Shown here piece by piece: positions 1 through 6,198 of a DNA stretch of 9,941 bases (positions are counted from its first letter, which is position 1; each line of letters starts with the position of its first letter). Both the position numbers and the translations under genes were made by a program. A model generated the notes under the pieces. The model searched no databases, had not been told where the DNA came from, and saw only the letters and a list, made by a program, of their open reading frames with translations. Source of the stretch: Candidatus Saccharimonadales bacterium (GTDB lineage: Bacteria; Patescibacteriota; Saccharimonadia; Saccharimonadales; UBA4665); NCBI GenBank assembly GCA_025450135.1, contig JANWHZ010000036.1, forward strand, positions 1 through 9,941, in the 5' to 3' direction.

Positions 1-548
1 AAGTTAGCGCCGTCGTGCCCCGGATCGTCGGCCGAGTTGCCAGCCAGCAGAATATTAACGCGCCCAGTGTCCTCACCGCGAAGCTTGGTCGTCGTCAGGA
101 TACTAAACAAACTACCATGGAAGACTTTTTGTAGGTTGTAGATCGCTTTGTAGCCGAACCAAAATCCACCAGCTAATATCAGGGCAAGAATGAGTAAGAC
201 TATCCGCTTGCGCGTAATGATCCGACGGCGACGCTTAGCTTTAACCGGCAACGGTACCGGAGCGGCAATTGATGCAGCAGGTGCTGCAGCACTCGCAGCG
301 ACCGGTGAAGGTGACTGTAGGTGTCGCATAGTGGGGGTAGGTCGTGTCATAGGCTGTCTAGGGCGATTCTCAATTGGCCTCGGCGATGCCGAACGTGGTC
401 CGCCTGCGGGCAAGCTGACACCGACGCCAGGGTATACGCGTCGCGGCTGCGATCTAACATCATTGACAAAGTGCGGCTGCGGCCGACGGGGCTGACCAGC
501 AGGTGGGCGCATACGGTTACGAATATCGTCTATGTCTCGCAGTGGCAT
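1..548 (-). CDS. LCP (LytR-CpsA-Psr) family protein, N-terminal part, truncated by the window edge
   Basis: Reading the minus strand from ATG at 548-546 gives 182 codons that stay open to position 1, so the C-terminal part, including most of the catalytic domain, is missing. Residues 1-115 are a cytoplasmic tail rich in Pro, Arg and Ala, ending in a basic cluster (KAKRRRR, 103-109). One membrane helix follows at about 116-135. The extracytoplasmic part begins with FHGSLFSILT and then RVNILLAGNSADDPGHDGAN (163-182), which matches the first beta strand and phosphate-binding entry of LCP domains (usual pattern NILLLGxD). Known members transfer lipid-linked glycopolymers onto peptidoglycan at the outer membrane face. 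The glycosyltransferase/flippase-like pair at 1291-3216 fits that theme. An AGAGG lies 8 nt before the ATG and supports this start. Family call fairly firm; substrate unknown. Confidence 0.8.
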   Translation of the reverse strand, partial: MPLRDIDDIRNRMRPPAGQPRRPQPHFVNDVRSQPRRVYPGVGVSLPAGGPRSASPRPIENRPRQPMTRPTPTMRHLQSPSPVAASAAAPAASIAAPVPLPVKAKRRRRIITRKRIVLLILALILAGGFWFGYKAIYNLQKVFHGSLFSILTTTKLRGEDTGRVNILLAGNSADDPGHDGAN

Positions 549-561
549 AAGAATAGCCTCT

Positions 562-567
562 AGTATA
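562..567 (-). promoter_or_regulatory. Possible -10 element (TATACT) for the LCP gene
   Basis: On the minus strand TATACT ends 13 nt before the LCP start codon. No good -35 is seen. A transcript starting 6-7 nt downstream would have a leader of only about 6-7 nt and would exclude the AGAGG at 557-561, so this -10 and that ribosome binding site cannot both be in simple use. Confidence 0.35.
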
Positions 568-603
568 ACCTACCTATATCAGCTGAGAGAACCCCTAAAT
601 GAC

Positions 604-622
604 GTGGACTGCGCAAGTCCAC
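604..622 (-). terminator. Stem-loop downstream of the prepilin gene, possible weak terminator
   Basis: A perfect 7-bp stem (GTGGACT / AGTCCAC) encloses a 5-nt loop. It lies 51 bp past the prepilin stop codon, between prepilin and LCP genes on the same strand. On the minus strand only a short TTT follows, so intrinsic termination would be weak; an RNA-end-stabilising or attenuating hairpin is equally possible. Confidence 0.35.
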
Positions 623-673
623 CGAAACACAGCAATATGGAAATAGCGAGAGGTTCGTCATGTCTTAGACGAG

Positions 674-1138
674 TTACGGCGTCGCGACTTTATATGATAG
701 ATACACCTTATCGGTACCACCGCTAACCGAGCTCCATGTTGTCACGAGATCAAACGTCGACGTCTTACCTGAAGGTGCAGGGCAGCCATCGGTTCCAGCA
801 GCGGTCGAGCACACAATGGATAGCTGGTAACCGGGAGGGCCCCCCGCTCCCGTGCAAGAGACGCTGTTTGCCGGAAAACTGGCTAAGCTGCTATCCAGAC
901 AAAAAGGAATCGTCAAAGCACCAGGTAGTTGTTTAGCTGCAGCAGCCGCTCGAACCAACTCAAGCTGGCCCTGTAATGCTTGCAACGCTTCGGCATGTTC
1001 CTGCGAATCGCGGACTGCCTGGGTGCTGCGGTTCGTAACTATAAACGCGCCGGTTAAAAGCATAGAAACAATCAACACGGCAATAATTACCTCAACAATG
1101 GTATCGCCTGCTTGATGTGATCGATATTGTGTCGTCAT
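674..1138 (-). CDS. Type IV prepilin-like protein (PilV/PulG type)
   Basis: A 154-residue protein with a classic class III signal: a short leader (1-11), then G11|DTIVEV followed by a hydrophobic helix at about 17-35. Prepilin peptidase should cut after G11, and Glu16 falls at mature position 5, the conserved glutamate needed for pilus assembly. The helix continues into a polar stretch (36-70, ending in an Ala run), the usual alpha1 stalk, and then a small beta-rich head with four cysteines (C80, C95, C110, C119) that could form two disulfides. The length fits minor pilins. It would sit in the inner membrane and be added to a type IV pilus or pseudopilus. No other pilus gene lies in the window, so its role as major or minor subunit is open. 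No Shine-Dalgarno precedes the ATG; the start is chosen because it gives a normal-length leader. Confidence 0.82.
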   Translation of the reverse strand: MTTQYRSHQAGDTIVEVIIAVLIVSMLLTGAFIVTNRSTQAVRDSQEHAEALQALQGQLELVRAAAAAKQLPGALTIPFCLDSSLASFPANSVSCTGAGGPPGYQLSIVCSTAAGTDGCPAPSGKTSTFDLVTTWSSVSGGTDKVYLSYKVATP

Positions 1139-1173
1139 ATATTAGCTGTCGTAGCGGCTATATCGCTTATGAT

Positions 1174-1202
1174 TGTACAACATCCTGTCCCTGGATAGTA
1201 CA
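1174..1202. promoter_or_regulatory. Interrupted dyad in the divergent prepilin/glycosyltransferase intergenic region
   Basis: Two nested inverted-repeat arms are visible: TGTAC (1174-1178) with GTACA (1198-1202), and ATCC (1182-1185) with GGAT (1193-1196). The region between the divergent starts (1139-1290) holds no gene. The left arm overlaps a minus-strand TACAAT (1172-1177) that could be a -10 for the prepilin gene. It may be an operator or simply a hairpin; only the symmetry is directly seen. Confidence 0.35.
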
Positions 1203-1229
1203 GCCAGTTTTCAGACTCATTACATATGT

Positions 1230-1259
1230 TTGCAAAGAACACAACAACGATAATATATA
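1230..1259 (+). promoter_or_regulatory. Possible promoter of the glycosyltransferase gene
   Basis: TTGCAA (1230-1235) is followed after 18 bp by TATATA (1254-1259), which would start transcription about 25 nt before the ATG at 1291 and keep its Shine-Dalgarno. A second -10-like hexamer, TATACT (1267-1272), lies closer to the gene but has no matching -35. Confidence 0.4.
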
Positions 1260-1290
1260 TCTAGGCTATACTGGTGGCAAAGGGAAGGTG

Positions 1291-2241
1291 ATGAAACTAA
1301 TAATCCAGATTCCGTGCTTGAATGAGGAGAAGACGCTACCGCAGGTCTTACGGTCGATACCGCGCAAAATACCAGGCATTGATAAAATTGAGATCCTGAT
1401 CATCGACGATGGCTCGACCGACAAAACCATAAAAGTCGCCCGATCGCTCGGCGTCAAACACATTATCCGTCACGTCCGCAATCGGGGTCTCGGCGTCGCT
1501 TTCCGGCACGGGGCAGAGCGAGCGCTTGAGCTAGGCGCGGATATACTCGTAAATACCGACGGGGACAACCAATACCCGCAAGAACGGATTAAGGATCTGG
1601 TCAGGCCAATCGTCCAAGGCAAAGCTGATATTGTGGTGGCTGACCGTCAGACCCATAAGATCGAGTATTTTTCACCTACGAAGAAGGCGCTCCAGCGAGT
1701 TGGTAGCCGGGTGGTGAATATTGCAGCCGGTACCGACCTGCCTGATGCGCCGAGTGGGTTCCGCGCCTATTCGCGCCAGGCGCTTATGGAACTAAATCTC
1801 ATTACAACCTTCAGTTATACTATGGAAACGATTATCCAAGCAGGCAATAAGCGGCTGGCGATTACCAGCATCCAGATCGATACCAACCCAAAAACCCGTG
1901 AATCGCGGCTATTCCGTTCCAACTGGGAGCACGTACGTAAGTCGGCAACAGCCATCATTCGGGCCTACATTATGTACCGGCCGCACATGATATTCGGTAC
2001 GGCCAGTCTCGTGCTATTAGTAGCAGGTGCCCTGCCGTTTGCCCGATTCCTCTATTTTGCTCTGATTGAGCACAGCGGACGCGGCCACTTACAGTCGCTG
2101 ATTATCGGGCTGGTGCTGCTCATGGCAGCCTTTGTTGCATTAGCCTTAAATATTATTGCCGACCTGATCCGCACCAACCGAACCTTGATTGAACAGGATC
2201 TCGAGCTGAATAAGCGGTTGCTGTACGATCGCAAGCGCTAA
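1291..2241 (+). CDS. Family 2 glycosyltransferase, polyprenyl-phosphate sugar transferase type
   Basis: A 316-residue protein starting MKLIIQIPCLNEE. The GT-A fold fills residues 1 to about 215: nucleotide-binding IIDDGSTDKT (37-46), the acidic metal-binding NTDGDNQYP (88-96), an acceptor-region SGFRAYSRQAL (155-165) and TMET (177-180). Two membrane helices follow (about 234-258 and 268-292) and a basic tail. This resembles the dolichyl-phosphate-mannose synthase / GtrB / ArnC group, which load a sugar from a nucleotide donor onto a polyprenyl phosphate at the inner membrane face. The ATG at 1291 is preferred over the frame's earlier codons because AAGGG at 1280-1284 sits 6 nt ahead and the family's first beta strand begins at once. 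A flippase-like membrane protein follows 21 bp downstream, a pairing that suggests delivery of a lipid-linked sugar. Sugar and acceptor are not identifiable. Confidence 0.88.
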   Translation: MKLIIQIPCLNEEKTLPQVLRSIPRKIPGIDKIEILIIDDGSTDKTIKVARSLGVKHIIRHVRNRGLGVAFRHGAERALELGADILVNTDGDNQYPQERIKDLVRPIVQGKADIVVADRQTHKIEYFSPTKKALQRVGSRVVNIAAGTDLPDAPSGFRAYSRQALMELNLITTFSYTMETIIQAGNKRLAITSIQIDTNPKTRESRLFRSNWEHVRKSATAIIRAYIMYRPHMIFGTASLVLLVAGALPFARFLYFALIEHSGRGHLQSLIIGLVLLMAAFVALALNIIADLIRTNRTLIEQDLELNKRLLYDRKR

Positions 2242-2247
2242 AATCTC

Positions 2248-2256
2248 TGCTACACT
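2248..2256 (+). promoter_or_regulatory. Extended -10 (TGCTACACT) just before the flippase-like gene
   Basis: A TGn extended -10 with hexamer TACACT (2251-2256) ends 6 nt before the ATG at 2263. No Shine-Dalgarno lies in the 21-bp gap after the glycosyltransferase stop. Transcription from here would begin at or next to the A of the start codon and give a leaderless mRNA. Alternatively the gene is only read through from upstream. Confidence 0.45.
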
Positions 2257-2262
2257 GGCATC

Positions 2263-3216
2263 ATGCAACAGATAGAGCAGCTTGCGAAGATACTTCTTGC
2301 CAAAAAGAACCGCCGCTGGATAGCGGTTGGCGTATTGATTATCACCGTACTGTTGGTCGCACATTTCTTCTTCTCAAACCCACAATATATAGAGCAACTC
2401 GCCCACGTTTCACCAAGCGTCATCGTACTCGTAATCCTCCTTAATATCCCCGCAACGGTGGCGTTGGCCTGGGCGTATTACGCCATCTTGCAGCTCTGCG
2501 GCAAACCGATTGCCATGAAAGAGAACATCCTGTTGACTGCCTACTCCTCGATCATTAATTTTTTCGGCCCGCTGCAAAGTGGCCCGGGAGTTCGCGCCGT
2601 GTATTTAAAAACCCGACATAAAGTGCGTATCCGTGATTACATGCTCGCAACATTAGTGTATTACGCGTTTTACGCCACCTTCTGCGCACTGTTTCTGCTA
2701 GTCGGCACACGGCCTTGGTGGCAAACAGCGCTCGGGCTACTTGTTGTCGCCGGCTTCAGCACATGCGTAATTGGTTGGTTTATCCGGCGGGACAGTAAGC
2801 GGGGAGAGAAAGGTGCACCAAGTGCGTTTGCCTTTCGTCGTAGCACTTTGATCGCACTGGCAATTGCTGTATTGCTGCAGATTACGTGCAACGCAAGTTA
2901 CTTTTATGTTGAACTGCATGCTGTTAACCCGAGCATCAGCATCAGCCAAGCCATTAGCTACACTGGCGCAGCCGGGTTCTCACTTTTTGTGTCACTCACA
3001 CCTGACGCCGTCGGATTCCGAGAGGCATTCTTGATTTTTTCACAGCAGCTTCACCATATATCAACCGCTGATATCTTGAACGCAAACATCATTGACCGCG
3101 GCTCGTACGTCCTCTACCTTGTCCTGTTACTACTATTCACCCTAAGCGTGCACGCGCGTGACCGGTTGCAGCTCCGTAACTGGCGGCACCCTGGCACAAC
3201 TAAAGAATCAGTATAA
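2263..3216 (+). CDS. LPG-synthase-TM / flippase-like integral membrane protein
   Basis: A 317-residue, strongly hydrophobic protein with about seven to eight predicted membrane helices (from about 18-37 to 282-297). Marks of the lysylphosphatidylglycerol-synthase transmembrane family (UPF0104/AglD-like) are the polar motif FFGPLQSGPGVRAVYLK (about 96-112) and, in the second half, SLTPDAVGFREAFLIF (about 244-259), matching the family's paired P-G and G-x-R-E-A/G loops. The aminoacyl-transfer domain of full MprF is absent, so lysine transfer is not expected. Members next to GT2 enzymes are thought to move lipid-linked sugars or lipids across the membrane; that role here is an inference from the preceding gene. 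The start lacks a Shine-Dalgarno and lies 6 nt after a -10-like TACACT. Confidence 0.75.
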   Translation: MQQIEQLAKILLAKKNRRWIAVGVLIITVLLVAHFFFSNPQYIEQLAHVSPSVIVLVILLNIPATVALAWAYYAILQLCGKPIAMKENILLTAYSSIINFFGPLQSGPGVRAVYLKTRHKVRIRDYMLATLVYYAFYATFCALFLLVGTRPWWQTALGLLVVAGFSTCVIGWFIRRDSKRGEKGAPSAFAFRRSTLIALAIAVLLQITCNASYFYVELHAVNPSISISQAISYTGAAGFSLFVSLTPDAVGFREAFLIFSQQLHHISTADILNANIIDRGSYVLYLVLLLLFTLSVHARDRLQLRNWRHPGTTKESV

Positions 3217-3245
3217 CAATTACAGCCTGCTCTCAAGTAAGCAGC

Positions 3246-3251
3246 TATAAT
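3246..3251 (+). promoter_or_regulatory. Consensus -10 (TATAAT) for the two-component operon
   Basis: A perfect TATAAT ends 7 nt before the response-regulator ATG at 3259. No convincing -35 is present at 16-18 bp. No Shine-Dalgarno precedes the ATG. The expected transcription start coincides with, or lies next to, the first base of the start codon, so the response-regulator/kinase mRNA is probably leaderless. Confidence 0.6.
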
Positions 3252-3258
3252 TATCAGT

Positions 3259-3942
3259 ATGAGAATTGTCGTTGTGGAAGACGAAGTCAAAATCGCCCAA
3301 GCTATTAAACGCGGCTTGGAGCTGAAGGGGTACGCTGTGGATGTCGTATATGACGCTGACAGTGGGCTCGCTCACGCCGTCGACCCGGATTATGACCTCG
3401 TCATCCTTGACCGCATGCTGCCTGGCAGCATGGACGGTACCGAGCTCTGCCGGCGGGTACGCGCCGAAGGTGGTAGTGTCCCGATTCTAATGCTTACCGC
3501 ACGTGGCACACTTGGCGATAAAGTTGAAGGGCTGAACAGCGGTGCCGATGACTACCTCGTAAAACCGTTTTCATTTGATGAACTCACCGCTCGGGTCAAG
3601 GCGCTACTTCGCCGGCCTCCGCACCACGTCGGTACAGCCATGAAGGTTGGCGACCTCAGTGTCGACACTGCCACCTATAAAGTCAAACGCGGAGAACAGG
3701 ATATCAAGCTGTCCAGTAAAGAATTCTCGCTTCTCGAATATCTGCTCCATAGCCAAGGTAGAGTAGTGACCAAGGATATGATCATTACCCATGTCTGGGA
3801 TGGCGATGCCCTCGTCTTGCCAAACACTGTTGAAGTGTACATTGGCTACCTGCGAAACAAAATAGACCGGCCGTTTCCGGAGCGGCCCCCACTTATCCAT
3901 ACGCTTCGAGGCTTTGGCTACAAGCTGGGCGAACAAGCATGA
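3259..3942 (+). CDS. OmpR/PhoB-family response regulator
   Basis: A 227-residue two-domain regulator. The receiver domain (1 to about 115) has the acidic pocket E7/D8, phospho-acceptor D51 in VILDRMLPG, switch T80 in LMLTARG and K102 in DDYLVKPF. After a short linker the winged-helix domain (about 128-225) shows the usual LSSKEFSLLEYLLHSQGRVVT stretch, the recognition helix region NTVEVYIGYLRNKID and the closing RGFGYKL beta hairpin. All residues needed for phosphotransfer and DNA binding appear intact. It should bind direct repeats at target promoters once phosphorylated by the kinase encoded next, whose start overlaps this gene's stop (ATGA, 3939-3942). Targets are unknown; the nearby divergent cyoE/cyoA control region is a candidate only by proximity. 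Confidence 0.93.
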   Translation: MRIVVVEDEVKIAQAIKRGLELKGYAVDVVYDADSGLAHAVDPDYDLVILDRMLPGSMDGTELCRRVRAEGGSVPILMLTARGTLGDKVEGLNSGADDYLVKPFSFDELTARVKALLRRPPHHVGTAMKVGDLSVDTATYKVKRGEQDIKLSSKEFSLLEYLLHSQGRVVTKDMIITHVWDGDALVLPNTVEVYIGYLRNKIDRPFPERPPLIHTLRGFGYKLGEQA

Positions 3943-4961
3943 ACAACGTATATCATACCGCCACCATCAAGCTGACATTTTGGTACCTAGCCATAGCTAT
4001 GGCTATCAGCCTGACATTCAGTGCGGTCGTATATCATGTCGCCCAAGGTGAACTGGCAGCACGACTGCACAGCCAAACTGCCCGTATCTACCAGACGTAT
4101 CCGGTGTTCACAAATGATCCGTTCTTTCTACGGAATAATGACGTGTCTGAAGGCTCGCAGCATATCTTAACGAATCTACTATATGCGAATGTGGCAGTAC
4201 TCATCGGCGCGGGTTTTGGCAGCTACTGGTTAGCGCGTCGTACTCTAAAGCCGATTGCTGCTGCAAACGAGCAGCAGAAGCAATTCGTGGCTGACGCCAG
4301 CCACGAGCTCCGAACACCAGTGACTGCTCTCAAAATGGGCACTGAAGTAGCCCTTATGGATACCACGGTTGGCAAGGAAGCATTACGTGACGCGCTCCAA
4401 AGCAACCTCGAAGAGGCAGATAAACTGGAGCGGCTGCTCAACAGCTTGCTGCGCCTGAGCAAGCTTGATTCGGACGTCGCAGCTGCGACATTGGCAACCA
4501 TTGATCTCAAAGATGTGATCGCCCACGCCGTCGAGCAAACGAAACGGCAATCCACTGCCAAACACATAGCCGTCGACAATACCATTGATACGTCTATGAC
4601 GCTCACAGGAGACAAGGACAGCTTAGAGCAGTTGTTCATTATCCTGCTTGATAATGCCGTGAAATACAGCCCCGCTCAATCTACAATAACCATTTTGGGC
4701 ACCATGCATGACCATACGGTAACCGTAACGGTCGCCGACCAAGGCATCGGTATCGAGTCTGAAGCGCTCGGACACGTTTTTGATCGTTTTTACCGCGCAG
4801 ATAAAGCACGCACGAGTAATAATGGCTTTGGCCTCGGTTTAGCGATAGCTAAGCACATTGCCGATCTCCACCAGGGATCGATCACACTCAAAAGTGCAGC
4901 CGGCAGGGGCACAAAAGCCATTGTCAACTTACCACTAGAGCCTACTGATCAAGCTGCTTAG
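3939..4961 (+). CDS. Membrane-bound sensor histidine kinase (HisKA/HATPase_c)
   Basis: A 340-residue kinase. Helix TM1 (about 12-34) and TM2 (about 79-98) bracket a small extracytoplasmic loop of about 44 residues, too short for a PAS or Cache domain, so sensing may occur in or near the membrane. Only a short, degenerate HAMP-like linker (LARRTLKPIAAANEQQ, 98-113) precedes the H-box VADASHELRTP with phospho-accepting H122. The ATPase domain has the N-box LLDNAVKYS (N239), G1 DQGIG (267-271), F-box FDRFYRA (281-287) and G2 GFGLGL (296-301). It is translationally coupled to the regulator gene by the ATGA overlap and forms a pair with it. Its last 20 bp overlap the convergent 87-codon gene. Confidence 0.93.
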   Translation: MNNVYHTATIKLTFWYLAIAMAISLTFSAVVYHVAQGELAARLHSQTARIYQTYPVFTNDPFFLRNNDVSEGSQHILTNLLYANVAVLIGAGFGSYWLARRTLKPIAAANEQQKQFVADASHELRTPVTALKMGTEVALMDTTVGKEALRDALQSNLEEADKLERLLNSLLRLSKLDSDVAAATLATIDLKDVIAHAVEQTKRQSTAKHIAVDNTIDTSMTLTGDKDSLEQLFIILLDNAVKYSPAQSTITILGTMHDHTVTVTVADQGIGIESEALGHVFDRFYRADKARTSNNGFGLGLAIAKHIADLHQGSITLKSAAGRGTKAIVNLPLEPTDQAA

Positions 4962-5205
4962 CGTGTGCGAAGCGGCGGTAGCCAACGACAACACCTGAAA
5001 GAGCGACAGCTAAGTAAGCAAGCCCGCTCAGGCAGGTTTTAAGCATCGGGGCGTGCAAGGTGATTACCAAGATAGTACCAGTGATCAGCGTTAGGCCAAT
5101 GAGCGCATAGCTGGCATAAAATTTACCCCGTGAAGGTGCAAATGCCAAATAGGTAGTAGTAGCAATACTCGCGAGCGCAATAATGATGTGTGTAAGTAAT
5201 AGCAT
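4942..5205 (-). CDS. Small three-helix membrane protein of unknown function, downstream of cyoE
   Basis: An 87-residue hydrophobic protein with three likely membrane helices (about 4-23, 30-51, 56-78) and a basic tail ending RRFAHAKQLDQ. I do not recognise a family. H6 in helix 1, H51 after helix 2 and H82 in the tail are the only histidines. Evidence that it is a real gene: uniform helix pattern, a TATACT -10 ending 7 nt before its ATG, and position 17 bp after the cyoE stop on the same strand, so it can be read with cyoE and also from its own promoter. A helper in oxidase or heme O assembly is a guess from position. Its 3' end overlaps the histidine kinase gene by 20 bp in convergent orientation, leaving no room for a terminator between them. 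Confidence 0.7.
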   Translation of the reverse strand: MLLLTHIIIALASIATTTYLAFAPSRGKFYASYALIGLTLITGTILVITLHAPMLKTCLSGLAYLAVALSGVVVGYRRFAHAKQLDQ

Positions 5206-5212
5206 ATAGACA

Positions 5213-5242
5213 AGTATAGCGTTTATGGCAATAGCGGTCCAA
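5213..5242 (-). promoter_or_regulatory. Promoter for the 87-codon gene (TTGGAC, 18 bp, TATACT)
   Basis: On the minus strand TTGGAC (5242-5237) lies inside the end of cyoE and TATACT (5218-5213) lies in the gap after it. The ATG at 5205 follows the -10 by 7 nt and there is no Shine-Dalgarno, predicting a leaderless transcript separate from cyoE read-through. Confidence 0.5.
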
Positions 5243-6131
5243 TAGCTATGAGTAAAGAATACAATACTAATACGTTGATCGAGGCGTGGAACATGCGGCG
5301 TGCCCAGCGGTCGTCATCGGTACCTTGTCTGAATCCATCAAACCCGATAATCAGCCAGTAGCCACCAATCAGTGCCATACAGACGGCATACACGTAGCCG
5401 GTGTAATGGAATGAAGTGAGCAAGAGCGCTGATAATAGAAATAAGATAGCATAGACGAAGATTCGGCGCTTCGTGTACGCCACACTCCGCTTAACCGTAA
5501 TGACCGGCACGCCAGCCGCGCTGTACTCGTTTCGCCGGTACACGGCGATCGAGAAGAATTCTGGAAATTGCCAGAAAAACAGCGCCAGGAAAACCAACAG
5601 CGCCCCCATGTCCAGCCGGCCACTGGCGGCAACGTAGCCAGCTAGAATCGGTGCTGCACCTGAAATACTGCCAACGAGTGTACCGTGGATCGATTGCCGT
5701 TTCGCCAGCGCGCCGTAGAGCCAGACATACACAATAAAACCAGCCACGCCAATACCGACAACCAGCCAATTCGTCCATGCGCTTAGCATCGCCACACCAA
5801 ACACACCCAGCAGTATCGAAAAGACCACCGCCCGACGGGGTGGCACCATGCCACTCGCCACTGCCCGTTTCTTGGTGCGCGCCATTATCCGATCTATATC
5901 ACGATCAAGCACATTATTGAGCACACAGGCCGAGGCGATAATAAGCGTCATACCACCGATGGTGGCTAGGAATAGCCCTGCATCAAACTGCCGTAGCCAC
6001 GCGCTGGCAAGACAGAAACCGGCGACACCGGTAATAACATTGCCGAAGAGTACGCCAGGTTTAGTAAGTGACACATACTGTCGTACCGTACGACGAGCCG
6101 TATGAGCCTCCCTCGTTTTTGCGGCCTGCAT
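5223..6131 (-). CDS. cyoE: Protoheme IX farnesyltransferase (heme O synthase)
   Basis: A 302-residue UbiA-superfamily membrane enzyme that adds farnesyl from farnesyl diphosphate to heme b, making the heme O of bo3-type oxidases. Seen in order: LTKPGVLFGN (22-31), the diphosphate/Mg-binding NNVLDRDID plus MART (72-86), the second-half loop AKRQSIHGTLVGSISGAAP (143-161), and FFWQFPEFFSIAVYRRNEYSAAGVPV (185-210), with about nine membrane helices. Length matches the family. The WQxPH motif reads WQFPE, so the usual histidine is E191. It lies divergent from cyoABCD, not at the operon's 3' end as in E. coli, and shares its 67-bp control region. CtaB is the alternative name; cyoE fits because the partner oxidase is a quinol oxidase. 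The start is set by a -10-like TATAGA 6 nt ahead and a normal N-terminus. Confidence 0.93.
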   Translation of the reverse strand: MQAAKTREAHTARRTVRQYVSLTKPGVLFGNVITGVAGFCLASAWLRQFDAGLFLATIGGMTLIIASACVLNNVLDRDIDRIMARTKKRAVASGMVPPRRAVVFSILLGVFGVAMLSAWTNWLVVGIGVAGFIVYVWLYGALAKRQSIHGTLVGSISGAAPILAGYVAASGRLDMGALLVFLALFFWQFPEFFSIAVYRRNEYSAAGVPVITVKRSVAYTKRRIFVYAILFLLSALLLTSFHYTGYVYAVCMALIGGYWLIIGFDGFRQGTDDDRWARRMFHASINVLVLYSLLIAIGPLLP

Positions 6132-6137
6132 AGTACT

Positions 6138-6143
6138 TCTATA
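6138..6143 (-). promoter_or_regulatory. Possible -10 (TATAGA) for cyoE
   Basis: On the minus strand TATAGA ends 6 nt before the cyoE ATG, with no Shine-Dalgarno and no clear -35. A second minus-strand hexamer, TATACT (6172-6167), would give a leader of about 28 nt and overlaps the -35 of the opposing cyo promoter. Confidence 0.4.
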
Positions 6144-6163
6144 CTACCGCACTACAGCGGCTG

Positions 6164-6192
6164 TTGAGTATAGCAGGGCAGTATCGTACTAT
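6164..6192 (+). promoter_or_regulatory. Promoter of the cyo operon (TTGAGT, 17 bp, TACTAT)
   Basis: TTGAGT (6164-6169) and TACTAT (6187-6192) are separated by exactly 17 bp, the best -35/-10 pair in the window. The predicted start falls at about 6198-6200, on the ATG of a 14-codon leader ORF, about 48 nt before cyoA. The -35 overlaps a minus-strand TATACT, so cyoE and cyoA promoters may compete. Confidence 0.6.
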
Positions 6193-6198
6193 GTAAGC

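Larger units (their letters stand above)
6130..6192. repeat. Nested inverted repeats in the divergent cyoE/cyoA control region
   Basis: Three pairs of arms are visible: ATAGTAC (6130-6136) with GTACTAT (6186-6192), CTATACT (6139-6145) with AGTATAG (6167-6173), and CCGC (6147-6150) with GCGG (6157-6160). The centres differ by a few bases (about 6161, 6156 and 6153), so it is not one clean hairpin. On each strand the order AGTATAG then GTACTATG leads towards the gene, with 2 nt between them towards cyoE and 12 nt towards cyoA. This could be paired promoters, regulator sites or both. Confidence 0.5.

Noticed and set aside
190..726. Plus-strand open frames of 64-101 codons across the LCP gene and the gap after it.
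   Set aside because: They are antisense shadows of the LCP gene, or run into the intergenic gap; they have biased composition, no Shine-Dalgarno and no recognisable domain.
736..1115. Plus-strand open frames of 66 and 87 codons inside the prepilin gene.
   Set aside because: The opposite strand has a textbook prepilin signal, stalk helix and full length, so these are shadows.
1117..1290. Upstream in-frame extension of the glycosyltransferase from an ATG at 1117.
   Set aside because: The added 58 residues have no family match, overlap the start of the prepilin gene and include the likely promoter. The ATG at 1291 has a Shine-Dalgarno and begins exactly at the family's first beta strand.
4953..4971. 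Imperfect hairpin (GCTTAGC / GCGAAGC) at the kinase / 87-codon gene junction as a bidirectional terminator.
   Set aside because: The stem has a mismatch, no T-run follows on either strand, and it lies within the overlapping coding ends.
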